Assembly: GCA_044375275.1 (NCBI GenBank)
Contig: JBILMZ010000072.1
Location: 1 to 14,367, forward strand
Direction: 5' to 3'
DNA: 14,367 nt
Source of the DNA: SZUA-430 sp044375275
Lineage (GTDB): Bacteria; Pseudomonadota; Alphaproteobacteria; Micropepsales; Micropepsaceae
Shown here: positions 7,475 to 14,365 of the stretch, piece after piece
How positions within the stretch are numbered: position 1 is the stretch's first letter
Layout: every line of letters begins with the position of its first letter
The notes under the pieces: model-generated
Database searches by the model: none
What the model was told of the DNA's origin: nothing
What the model saw: only the letters and a program-made list of their open reading frames with translations
Translations under genes and position numbers: made by a program

Positions 7475-8845
7475 CTACCCGAGAATTGTGCCGTTCTTGT
7501 CCTGGCCCAGCTTACCATCGGGATCCGGATACCTGAAGATACGTCCTTCGAAGTTGCGCAGCAGCAGGTCGTCACCGTCGCGGCCGACGACCGCGTCGGG
7601 GGCGAGCAGGATCTTGCCGCCGCCGCCCGGTGCGTCGACCACGAACATCGGGCATGCGTAGCCCGTTGTATGGCCGCGAAGGGACTGGATGATCTCGATG
7701 CCCTTGTGGACCGGGGTCCTGAAGTGGCCCGAGCCCTTGATGGGGTCGCACTGGTAGAGGTAGTAGGGCTTGACCCGCATCGTCAGAAGCCCGTGCATCA
7801 GCGACTTCATCACTTCGGTGTCGTCGTTGATGTCCTTGAGCAGCACGGTCTGCGAGCCCAGGGGGATGCCGGCGTCCGCGAGACGGGACGTTGCTTCACG
7901 AACTTCCGGCGTGATTTCGGTCGGATGCGTGAAGTGGATGCTCATCCAGAGCGGATGGTGCTTGCGGAGCATCTTCACCAGGTCGCGCGTGATCCGCATG
8001 GGGAGCACGGCCGGGATCTTGGTGCCGATGCGCACGAACTCGATGTGCTTTATCTTCCGCAGGCGCGTCAGGAGCCAGTCCAGCTTGTCGTCGCCGATCG
8101 AGAGCGGGTCGCCGCCCGACAGGAGTACGTCGCGCACCTCGGTATGGGCTTCGAGATAGGCCAGGGCCTTTTCCCACTGGGTGGTCGAGAACTGGTACTC
8201 GCCGCCCGGATTGCCGACCATGCGCGATCTCGTGCAATAGCGGCAATAAGTTGAACAAAATCCGGTGGTTAGGAACAGGACGCGATCCGGATAGCGGTGG
8301 ACGAGACCCGGCGCGACCGTGTCGTGGTCTTCGCTGAGGGGGTCGTCTTCCTCGCCTGGCATGCGCACGTACTCATCATTGACCATGATGTGCGTGCGAC
8401 GCAGCGGTTCGGAAGCATCCGCATGCGCCATTAGACTTGCATAATAGGGCGTGATGCCAACCGGCAAGGAACCCTTGTGCTGCAAGGCCGCAGAGCGCTC
8501 GTCCTGTGACAGGTCGAAGGTTCGCTCCAGCTGCTCGAGCGTCCTGATGCGACTTCGCGCCTGCCAGCGCCAGTCGTTCCAGTCGTCGGGCGTCGTGCCG
8601 GGGAAATTGCGTTTATAGAAGTCCCGTGCCTGAGCGCTAACAGGAAAGCGATTAGCCTTCTTTGCCTGCAATGCAGACGGGGATGCCGGATTGGCAACCG
8701 GGGAAATCACGGATGGAAAATCGAGCGTCGCCTGCACGCCGGCTTCAACGCCGGGTTCGGGAGTACGCTCCACCATCTTTCTCTTCGCCGGCGATCTCAG
8801 GTGCGCCGCTGTGTTGGCGCCCTTTACAAAGGTGTGCACTGTCAT
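7475..8845 (-). CDS. kamA: Radical SAM lysine 2,3-aminomutase (KamA family)
   Basis: Interconverts L-lysine and beta-lysine using a 4Fe-4S cluster, SAM and PLP. The 456-residue product has the cluster motif C197-STY-C201-RY-C204, followed by R206, which aligns with the lysine-carboxylate-binding Arg of the Clostridium subterminale enzyme. The PLP lysine is K411 in DAPGGGGK. D367 (QCD) and D404 (VVDAPGG) match the two Asp that hold the substrate epsilon-amino group; D367, D404 and K411 are all offset by 74 from the clostridial numbering (293, 330, 337). Compared with that 416-residue enzyme it has a longer, low-complexity N-terminus (about 60 residues) and a C-terminus shorter by about 34. An internal ATG (8776-8774, residue 24) is an alternative start. 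EpmB, the EF-P lysine aminomutase, is smaller, and no epmA is present. Confidence 0.93.
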   Translation of the reverse strand: MTVHTFVKGANTAAHLRSPAKRKMVERTPEPGVEAGVQATLDFPSVISPVANPASPSALQAKKANRFPVSAQARDFYKRNFPGTTPDDWNDWRWQARSRIRTLEQLERTFDLSQDERSAALQHKGSLPVGITPYYASLMAHADASEPLRRTHIMVNDEYVRMPGEEDDPLSEDHDTVAPGLVHRYPDRVLFLTTGFCSTYCRYCTRSRMVGNPGGEYQFSTTQWEKALAYLEAHTEVRDVLLSGGDPLSIGDDKLDWLLTRLRKIKHIEFVRIGTKIPAVLPMRITRDLVKMLRKHHPLWMSIHFTHPTEITPEVREATSRLADAGIPLGSQTVLLKDINDDTEVMKSLMHGLLTMRVKPYYLYQCDPIKGSGHFRTPVHKGIEIIQSLRGHTTGYACPMFVVDAPGGGGKILLAPDAVVGRDGDDLLLRNFEGRIFRYPDPDGKLGQDKNGTILG

Positions 8846-8923
8846 CGACAGGTCTCAAGCCCCTCGAGTTGGTCGACTGCTTCCCCGAAAATTCGCGCGC
8901 AGCCTCACGCTTTCCCCAACTTT

Positions 8924-8955
8924 CGAATCATGCAGCACGATTCGCGTTACGTCAA
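8924..8955 (-). promoter_or_regulatory. Candidate promoter of the kamA operon
   Basis: On the minus strand, TTGACG (8955-8950; 5 of 6 to -35) and CATGAT (8932-8927; 4 of 6 to -10) are exactly 17 bp apart. Transcription would start near 8920, leaving a leader of about 75 nt to the kamA ATG at 8845. A 6-bp inverted repeat CGAATC (8924-8929) / GATTCG (8939-8944) overlaps the -10 box, a suitable place for a repressor. This is the best promoter-like pair I found in the window. Confidence 0.5.
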
Positions 8956-9123
8956 ATAGATCGGATGAGTAAACGAGGGATTAGTATGTGTTGAATGATG
9001 AGGTGATTGTGTATTGGCGATCATCACTTATGAAGTAATCGCGTATTGACGTGCATTCGATGAATCCAATTACGCAATTCTTCTCACTACGAATCAACGT
9101 AATCATCTTGGCAAGAGAAGAGA

Positions 9124-9160
9124 TACTCGCGTCTGATACTGTTTATATTCGCTGCGAGTA
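9124..9160. repeat. Inverted repeat TACTCGC/GCGAGTA in the kamA-GT39 gap
   Basis: TACTCGC (9124-9130) and GCGAGTA (9154-9160) are a perfect 7-bp inverted pair with a 23-nt AT-rich spacer. As RNA it would be a hairpin with a large loop. On neither strand is it followed by a U-tract, so it does not look like an intrinsic terminator. It could be an operator or part of a small RNA. Confidence 0.35.
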
Positions 9161-9259
9161 CAGCTAAGCTATTCAAGATTGCCACTTAACACTTGCGCTC
9201 TTCGCCAGTCACACTTGTGCAGTTCTCTTCAAGTGAAAACGAAGATTAGGCGGAAATCC

Positions 9260-9284
9260 GATTTATCCGTACACGGATTAAATC
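9260..9284 (-). terminator. Weak hairpin at the end of the GT39 operon
   Basis: GATTTATCCG (9260-9269) pairs with CGGA-T-TAAATC (9274-9284) around TACA, with one bulged T. It begins at the stop codon of the last GT39 gene, reading on the minus strand. No U-tract follows, so intrinsic termination is doubtful; the hairpin may instead protect the 3' end of the message. Confidence 0.25.
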
Positions 9285-10773
9285 ATTTTGATGGAAAAGT
9301 TGACGCAGTCACCGGGTATCTGAGTGCATAGAGATGAAAAACGCGCGTTCTTTTCGAATCAAGTCGCGTTTCGATGCTTCCAATTCGCTCTGACGATGCG
9401 AATGCCGATGTGACGGATGACACATCCTGTTTTCGCGTCACGAAGAGAACGTATGAAGCGACGTCAGTGCTCAATGTGTGTGCGGCTTCGTACTCGTTGC
9501 GTGGTGTCTCGCTTGGCAACATGCGCAGCGGGATCTTCCGGGCTCGCGTGTAGTAAAAGAGTGAAGCCATGTCTTCACGGTCGTCGCTCATGATCGCCGT
9601 AAAGGGTGCAGATGAAGCTATTGTAATGATTGTGTTGCCTGCTTCAGGCCATCCACGCAGTCTCTTTACCGAGTTTTCCTGACCGATCGCAGAGACCAAG
9701 GCCGGGCTCACTGCCAGTGCGCACAGAAAGAGTGCGATGCTTACGTTCATGGCTGTGCTTGCCAGCAGTGTCCTGTTCCACTTTGCCCGCACGGCCCAAG
9801 CGCAGACCAGAATGCACAATGTGACGAATGCAGGCGCAGCCCAATTCGCATTCGCTCTCGAAATGAATGCCTGAAGTGTCACGACAATGATCACGGGCGC
9901 CGACAAAGCGAGCATCAAACGGTCAGATGCGGTCAAGGTCGACGCCCTGCTGTTACTGATGAGGCCCACGACAAATATCCCTGCTGCTATCGGGCCGATT
10001 ATTCCCGCCTGTGCGCCGAGGAACTCGAAGATGTGGCTGAAGTTGAACAGGCGATCCCAGTTCCAGCTGGCGTTTGATGCCGTGTGCCTGACGGTGGCCA
10101 GGCCGTTCGTGATGTTCCAGATGAGGTTGGGAGAAAAGACGGCAATTCCAACTGCCAGGCCCGTGAGCATCTGGCGTCCTGCGATAAAGGCCCTGCCGTC
10201 GCGCGATGGCAAGAATGCGACTGCAAGGCCAAGCAGGAAGTAGAGCATGGCGTATTTCGACAGAAGGCCGAAACCCAGGCTCACACCGAACAGCACGGAC
10301 CAGAGTGGTGACTTTGACGTGCGCATTTCCACGACTGACCACAGCGCTACAGCCCAGAAGAAGAGCAGGGGGACATCCGTCGTGATCAGCAATGAGGAAA
10401 AGCTTGTTCCTGGAATGCAGAGATACGTGACTGCTGACCAGAGGCCTACGCGTTCATCATAGAGTTTTCGTGCGGCGAAAAAGATGACGAACGCTGTTCC
10501 GACGTGGATGAACGGTGAGGACAGGCGGATGCAGTACTCGTCAACGCCACAAACGGATGTGGTTCCACCGATGAGCCAGGCGATGAGTGGTGGCTTGGAG
10601 AAGTATCCGAATGACGGATACAGGCTCCAGGACCAGTATTGGGCTTCATCCGGGCCGAGGTTCAGCGGTGTCAAGATCAGCGTAACGACCCGCATGATCG
10701 CCATGCATGCCGACACCAGAAGAAGTGCAGTGACCGGATTTTTCTTGGTCCAGTCGCTTGCGGCACCAATCAC
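9283..10773 (-). CDS. ArnT-like GT39 membrane glycosyltransferase (second in operon)
   Basis: A 496-residue polytopic inner-membrane protein with about ten or more helices. Such enzymes take a sugar from a polyprenyl phosphate on the periplasmic side and pass it to lipid A, core sugar or protein. The first periplasmic loop carries the catalytic acid pair in LGPDEAQYW (D42, E43), then YFSKPPLIAWL, the conserved KPP-W motif of the PMT_2/ArnT group. A soluble C-terminal region starts at about 380. The start is GTG (10773-10771), overlapping the TGA of the upstream GT39 gene as GTGA, with GGAAGA about 9 nt upstream. Coupled translation with the neighbouring paralogue suggests sequential or alternative acceptors for the same donor. 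The sugar and acceptor cannot be read from the sequence. Confidence 0.9.
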   Translation of the reverse strand: MIGAASDWTKKNPVTALLLVSACMAIMRVVTLILTPLNLGPDEAQYWSWSLYPSFGYFSKPPLIAWLIGGTTSVCGVDEYCIRLSSPFIHVGTAFVIFFAARKLYDERVGLWSAVTYLCIPGTSFSSLLITTDVPLLFFWAVALWSVVEMRTSKSPLWSVLFGVSLGFGLLSKYAMLYFLLGLAVAFLPSRDGRAFIAGRQMLTGLAVGIAVFSPNLIWNITNGLATVRHTASNASWNWDRLFNFSHIFEFLGAQAGIIGPIAAGIFVVGLISNSRASTLTASDRLMLALSAPVIIVVTLQAFISRANANWAAPAFVTLCILVCAWAVRAKWNRTLLASTAMNVSIALFLCALAVSPALVSAIGQENSVKRLRGWPEAGNTIITIASSAPFTAIMSDDREDMASLFYYTRARKIPLRMLPSETPRNEYEAAHTLSTDVASYVLFVTRKQDVSSVTSAFASSERIGSIETRLDSKRTRVFHLYALRYPVTASTFPSK

Positions 10774-12476
10774 GGTCCGGTCTTCCGCAGTTTGTAAAGC
10801 GTCAGGGAGACAGCGTTGCCGCGTCTGGAGTAGTTGATTCCCTTCACGTTTCCGATGGCGTCAGCGCTGAAGTTGTTCTTCACCAGATATTGCTGGAAAT
10901 CCGGAAGCATGCCGTCTTCAACAAGGGCCACTGAATTGGGCGTCTTGGTCAGAAACTCTGCAGCGTCGGCCCCCTTGGGCACCAGCTTCATTTTCGTCCC
11001 CACCAGAAACACAAGGCTGGGTTCATGGTAGCCTGCGGCGGCAACAGCTGATGGGGCAGCCCCCGATCTTGAAATCAACTCTGCTGATTTGACGGAGACC
11101 ATGAGTTGCTCCAGCCGCGGCGCCACGGCCGCCATGGCGATCGCAGCGAAGACGGCACCGGTTGCAATGGCTGCGATTGATGCGTTTTCTCCCTCACCCC
11201 TGAGCAGGAAGAAGACCGATGCACCTGCGGCCCCGATGATCGGAACGGCCATGATCCAGAGAAGTATGCCGCTGCCGGAGCCGTAGGTGCTTGGCAGAAA
11301 GACGACGAGTGCGCCCGTTAACGCCATGGTCACGACCACCCAAGCGAGCGCTCCCAGCCGAACCGGCAGGTTGTCCAGGAACGTCCTGCTTTCGCGCACG
11401 CCTGCCATGACGGCGGCGCCGCACAACATCGCGAGAGCGGGGTATAGCGGTAACGGATAATGGGGGAGCTTGGTCGGCAGCAGTTCAAGGATGATCCATG
11501 CCGGAATCAGCCACGCCAACAGGAACCTGATGGCGCCCTCCCGCTTGCGTGCAAGTGCGTAGACAATGCCAGGTGCCAGAAACAGCCAGCCAGGCCAGAA
11601 ACCAAAGAGAATTGAGATCACATAGTAGCCGGGAGGTCCCCAATGCCCCTCTGCAGAGCCGGAGACCTTCCCGAGAAAGTCCAGTCCTATGGCTTCCCTG
11701 AAATATTCTCCATTCGTCACAAGCCCGATGGCCACGAGCCATGGCACGTTCAGCATCACAATGATGCCGAGGCCAAAAATGGGCCGCATCGTCATGACCC
11801 AAGCCCACCGGCGTTCCCAGAAAGAAAGGGCGAATACTGAAAGGCCTATGAAAAACAGGATCATAGGTCCCTTGACGAGTATGCCCAGGCCTACTGCCAG
11901 GCCCAGCAACGCCGAGTATCTGAGCCGAGGTTGTTCGGCTCCCTGTCTTGCGGCGAGGAAAAACTGGGCTATGAGCAATTGCGCGCCTGTTACACAGGCC
12001 AACAGAACTGCGTCTGTCTTGGCAATGTGCGCCTCACCTATCAGCATCAGGGATGACGCCAGCAATCCCGCACTTATCAGTCCTACTTCATCGTCGAACA
12101 GGCGGCGCCCCAAGCCGAATACAAACAGCGTCGCCAAGATGCCCGCGATGACGGAGGGGATGCGGTAAGCCCAGATCGAGTTATGCGGTTCGGATGACAG
12201 CCAACCAGCCGTGATGGACTGCATCCAGTGAATGCCGACCGGCTTCTTGTTTCGTGGTTCTTCCTGAAAGCGGATCTCGATGAAATCGCCGGTTTCGATC
12301 ATCTGCTTGGTTGCCTGCGTAAACCGGGATTCGTCCCTATCCAGAGGTGGCAGGCTGGCAATGCCCGGCAGATACAGGAGCAAACACAGCGCCACAAGAA
12401 CGGCCCTTGGATGCGACAGCATCAGGGACCACAGGCTTGACGAATCATATGCGGCGGCTGAACGGCGGTTTTGCAT
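10770..12476 (-). CDS. ArnT-like GT39 membrane glycosyltransferase (first in operon)
   Basis: A 568-residue protein, close to E. coli ArnT (550). A first transmembrane helix (about 24-40) precedes PPLDRDESRF with the acid pair D48-E49, then EEPRNKKPVGIHW (72-84), the ArnT-like K-P...W motif that helps bind the lipid phosphate. About eleven to twelve further helices follow, then a periplasmic C-terminal domain (about 460-568). The frame is open for 80 more residues upstream, to 12716, but that part is polar, Arg/Pro-rich and outside the family plan, so I chose ATG 12476. This start lacks a clear ribosome binding site, so it is uncertain; ATG 12422 (residue 19 from here) is an alternative. The gene leads the two-gene GT39 operon and faces the GT2 operon. 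Confidence 0.9.
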   Translation of the reverse strand: MQNRRSAAAYDSSSLWSLMLSHPRAVLVALCLLLYLPGIASLPPLDRDESRFTQATKQMIETGDFIEIRFQEEPRNKKPVGIHWMQSITAGWLSSEPHNSIWAYRIPSVIAGILATLFVFGLGRRLFDDEVGLISAGLLASSLMLIGEAHIAKTDAVLLACVTGAQLLIAQFFLAARQGAEQPRLRYSALLGLAVGLGILVKGPMILFFIGLSVFALSFWERRWAWVMTMRPIFGLGIIVMLNVPWLVAIGLVTNGEYFREAIGLDFLGKVSGSAEGHWGPPGYYVISILFGFWPGWLFLAPGIVYALARKREGAIRFLLAWLIPAWIILELLPTKLPHYPLPLYPALAMLCGAAVMAGVRESRTFLDNLPVRLGALAWVVVTMALTGALVVFLPSTYGSGSGILLWIMAVPIIGAAGASVFFLLRGEGENASIAAIATGAVFAAIAMAAVAPRLEQLMVSVKSAELISRSGAAPSAVAAAGYHEPSLVFLVGTKMKLVPKGADAAEFLTKTPNSVALVEDGMLPDFQQYLVKNNFSADAIGNVKGINYSRRGNAVSLTLYKLRKTGP

Positions 12477-12508
12477 GGACAGGATTAACCATCGAAGTAG
12501 GGCGGGCG

Positions 12509-12537
12509 GTACAATGCCGAGGCTTGTGTCATTGTAC
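12509..12537. promoter_or_regulatory. Perfect inverted repeat GTACAATG-N13-CATTGTAC
   Basis: Two perfect 8-bp half-sites (12509-12516 and 12530-12537) with a 13-bp spacer lie 33 bp before the chosen GT39 start. Each half contains TACAAT, 5 of 6 to the -10 consensus, one on each strand. The minus-strand one (12536-12531) is correctly placed to start a GT39 transcript with a leader near 50 nt, though no good -35 is visible 17 bp upstream. A dimeric regulator binding both halves would cover this promoter. The regulator is unknown. Confidence 0.45.
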
Positions 12538-12645
12538 AAGGTCAGGCTGGTCCCGGGCGGACCATCCTGCCTTGCCAGCCATGCCGCATTGGGGGCCGCA
12601 TCGGGCGGACGAATCCGGACGTGATCCCGACGGAAAGAAGTTAAC

Positions 12646-12677
12646 CTCTGGAACCAGAGCAATTGCGCTTGTATAAG
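12646..12677 (+). promoter_or_regulatory. Candidate GT2 operon promoter with palindrome over -35
   Basis: TATAAG (12672-12677) is a good -10 box. The hexamer 17 bp upstream, TGGAAC (12649-12654), is a poor -35 but lies inside a perfect palindrome CTCTGG-AA-CCAGAG (12646-12659). A weak -35 under a palindrome is the layout expected of an activator- or repressor-controlled promoter. The leader to the GT2 start would be about 93 nt. Confidence 0.4.
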
Positions 12678-12776
12678 CCGCCTTTCGGGACTTGGTGCGG
12701 GCCCAAAGCACGTCACTCGGTGTGGTGAGTGTATCTTCTGCGCCTCACACAGCCGTTGAAATTCTGGAGATGCCGC

Positions 12777-13514
12777 GTGGTTGCCTTGCCTGAACTATCT
12801 GTCGTCGTCCCGGTGAAAGACGAAGTCGAAAATGCCGTTCCTCTCCTGATGGAGATCTGTTCGGCGTTGCGCGGCAAGACAACTTTCGAAGTCTTGTTCA
12901 TCGACGATGCCAGCAAGGACGGCACTGCCGGTGCTCTGCTGGCGGCCAAGGTTCAAGCGCCGGAACTACGGGTGCTCAAGCATCAAAAGAACTCGGGGCA
13001 GAGCCGTGCCGTGCGCACAGGTGTCATCGCGGCCCGTGGCGCGTTGATCGCGACGCTGGATGGCGACGGACAAAACGATCCGGCAGACATTCCCGGACTC
13101 CTTGCTGTCTGGAAACGAGAAGCCGGGAAGGCCGGCACGTTAGGGCTTGTCGCGGGTCAGCGCATGAAACGGCAGGACAACTGGATCAAACGGATGTCTT
13201 CGCGCGTCGGAAACGGCGTTCGCCAGTGGCTGTTGAGTGATGGTACCCGAGATACCGGATGCGGCCTCAAACTGTTCTCCCGTGAGGCTTTTCTCTCGCT
13301 TCCCTATTTCGACCACATACACCGGTTCATGCCCGCGATGATGCTGCGGGAAGGGTATCGCATTGCCCATGCCGATGTGAATCACCGGCCCCGCTCACAC
13401 GGGATCTCGAAGTACGGAACCCTCGACCGACTGCTCGTTTCCCTTTCCGATCTCGTTGGTGTGAGGTGGCTGGTCCGGCGGTCTCGCCGACCAGAATCCA
13501 TCGAGGAGCTCTGA
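12777..13514 (+). CDS. GT2 polyprenyl-phosphate glycosyltransferase (DPM1/GtrB-like)
   Basis: A 245-residue GT-A fold enzyme that would transfer a sugar from a nucleotide donor to undecaprenyl or similar polyprenyl phosphate at the cytoplasmic face. Visible features are LSVVVPVKDE (7-16), FIDDASKDGT (41-50) for nucleotide binding, and the metal-binding DGD (95-97) in TLDGDGQNDPADI. RDTGCGLKLFSREAF, seen in DPM1-like enzymes, and an HRPRSHGISKYG-type loop follow. It has no C-terminal membrane helices, unlike GtrB or ArnC, so it resembles the short DPM1 form. I chose GTG 12777, with GGAG (12766-12769) seven nt upstream; the frame extends to GTG 12729, but residues before the first strand add nothing recognisable. 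It is followed by the LAB_N gene after 5 bp, and by context supplies donor lipid to the GT39 pair. Confidence 0.92.
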   Translation: MVALPELSVVVPVKDEVENAVPLLMEICSALRGKTTFEVLFIDDASKDGTAGALLAAKVQAPELRVLKHQKNSGQSRAVRTGVIAARGALIATLDGDGQNDPADIPGLLAVWKREAGKAGTLGLVAGQRMKRQDNWIKRMSSRVGNGVRQWLLSDGTRDTGCGLKLFSREAFLSLPYFDHIHRFMPAMMLREGYRIAHADVNHRPRSHGISKYGTLDRLLVSLSDLVGVRWLVRRSRRPESIEEL

Positions 13515-13519
13515 CCGAC

Positions 13520-13828
13520 ATGTTCGACTGGCTCACCTGGGAGCACATCTGGATACTGATCGGGTTCGGTGGCCAGGCGGTTTTCACTTCACGCATGCTG
13601 GTGCAGTGGTGGGCCAGCGAGCAGGCCGGGCGCAGCGTGGTCCCGATTGCCTTCTGGTGGCTCAGCATCGTTGGAGGTACAATACTTCTCCTCTACGCGA
13701 TCTACCGGAAGGATCCGGTCATCATTTCGGGCCAGGCTCTTGGCCTGATTGTGTACATACGCAACCTCTACCTCATATTCGCTGAACGTTCCCGGTCCGG
13801 AGACCAGGATCCACCTGCCACAAAATAG
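13520..13828 (+). CDS. LAB_N-domain small membrane protein
   Basis: A 102-residue protein with about three membrane helices. It carries the signature of the 'lipid-A-disaccharide synthase N-terminal domain': GQAVFTSRMLVQWWASEQAGR (split: GQAVFTSR 18-25, MLVQWWASE 26-34), then P42-IAFWWLSIVGG and RKDPVIISGQALGLIVYIRN (63-82). Despite its name this domain is not the LpxB catalytic part; freestanding copies are commonly found beside polyprenyl-phosphate glycosyltransferases. The fold is related, as I recall, to PQ-loop/SWEET-like transporters. A role in moving or presenting the lipid-linked sugar across the membrane is therefore an inference, analogous to ArnE/F. ATG 13520 has GAGGAG (13503-13508) upstream inside the end of the GT2 gene. 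The frame extends upstream but overlaps GT2. Confidence 0.9.
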   Translation: MFDWLTWEHIWILIGFGGQAVFTSRMLVQWWASEQAGRSVVPIAFWWLSIVGGTILLLYAIYRKDPVIISGQALGLIVYIRNLYLIFAERSRSGDQDPPATK

Positions 13829-13848
13829 CCCGGATCGTCCCTTCAACT

Positions 13849-13876
13849 TGGACAGGTTCCACTTGGCTGATATGGT
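13849..13876 (+). promoter_or_regulatory. Candidate promoter of the four-helix membrane protein gene
   Basis: TGGACA (13849-13854; 5 of 6 to -35) and TATGGT (13871-13876; 4 of 6 to -10) are 16 bp apart, in the 90-bp gap after the LAB_N gene. A transcript from here would have a leader of about 35 nt. It suggests the last gene can be expressed independently of the GT2-LAB_N unit. Confidence 0.35.
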
Positions 13877-13918
13877 TGAGGCCAATTGGCTGGACTCTAA
13901 CGAGGAAACGAGGGATTT

Positions 13919-14365
13919 ATGGGCAGATCCGTGACTGTGCTGAATGTCATACCGTTGCTGGTATTTCCGCTGGTACTTTACAATTTCGTGGTTCTGGCAG
14001 GAATCGCATCCACGCCAGTTGGCGACTGGATGACACATCCGATTTTCACCGTCGGAATGTTCTCTGGAGATGCTTGGGGCGTGTCCTTTGCGGACGTGTT
14101 CATGGGCCTCAGCCTTCTCCTGCTTTTCGTCGAGATCGTGAAGGCGACGCGTACCGACGCCATGTCGATCGTGAACCACGGCCTGTCGATGCTGCTGTGC
14201 GTGATCTGCATCATCCAGTTCGTCACGATGAAGGGGTTCTCGAACTCGGTCTTCTTCCTGCTGACGCTGATGACCATCCTTGATGTGGTGGCCGGCTTCA
14301 CAATCACGATCGTCGCAGCGAAGCGCGACTTTGGTGCTTCTGGCGGGATCGCCGGTACGCACTAA
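13919..14365 (+). CDS. Four-helix membrane protein of unknown family
   Basis: A complete 148-residue protein that I do not recognise. Hydrophobic segments lie at about 6-30, 54-74, 85-104 and 109-134, giving four predicted membrane helices. Between the first two is a loop with WMTHPIFTVGMFSGDAWG (37-54), probably on the outer face. A charged K-A-T-R-T-D turn (75-80) separates helices 2 and 3, and the short C-terminal tail is soluble (AKRDFGASGGIAGTH). ATG 13919 is preceded by GAGG and AGGGA (13902-13915); the spacing of the latter is short. It is on the same strand as the GT2-LAB_N pair but 90 bp away, so membership in that glycan unit is possible but unproven. The TAA stop is two bases before the window ends. 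Confidence 0.8.
   Translation: MGRSVTVLNVIPLLVFPLVLYNFVVLAGIASTPVGDWMTHPIFTVGMFSGDAWGVSFADVFMGLSLLLLFVEIVKATRTDAMSIVNHGLSMLLCVICIIQFVTMKGFSNSVFFLLTLMTILDVVAGFTITIVAAKRDFGASGGIAGTH

Larger units (their letters stand above)
8846..9282. other. 437-bp AT-richer intergenic region without a gene
   Basis: Visibly lower in GC than the flanking genes, especially 8950-9282. No reading frame on either strand has a plausible start, ribosome binding site and recognisable product; frames that extend into it are shadows of kamA. It contains the kamA promoter candidate at its left end, two partial inverted repeats (9124-9160 and 9260-9284) and several loosely similar GTATTG/ATTACG words between 9000 and 9110. 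It may be a remnant of a lost gene, a junction, or a home for a small RNA; none of these is shown. Confidence 0.6.
12477..12776. other. 300-bp divergent regulatory region of the glycan locus
   Basis: Lies between the GT39 operon (leftward) and the GT2 operon (rightward). No independent gene is apparent. It holds two separate inverted repeats with -10-like sequences: one nearer the GT39 start, one upstream of GT2. It must contain the control signals of both units, unless the GT39 gene starts further upstream than I chose. Confidence 0.6.

Noticed and set aside
6554..8254. 566-codon plus-strand frame opposite the ligase and kamA
   Set aside because: Its length follows from codon bias of the minus-strand genes, which have clear catalytic motifs; the translated product is low-complexity and unrecognisable.
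12477..12716. 80-residue N-terminal extension of the first GT39 protein
   Set aside because: Polar and Arg/Pro-rich before the first membrane helix, unlike ArnT relatives, and it would cover the divergent regulatory palindromes. Not impossible, since the chosen ATG lacks a good ribosome binding site.
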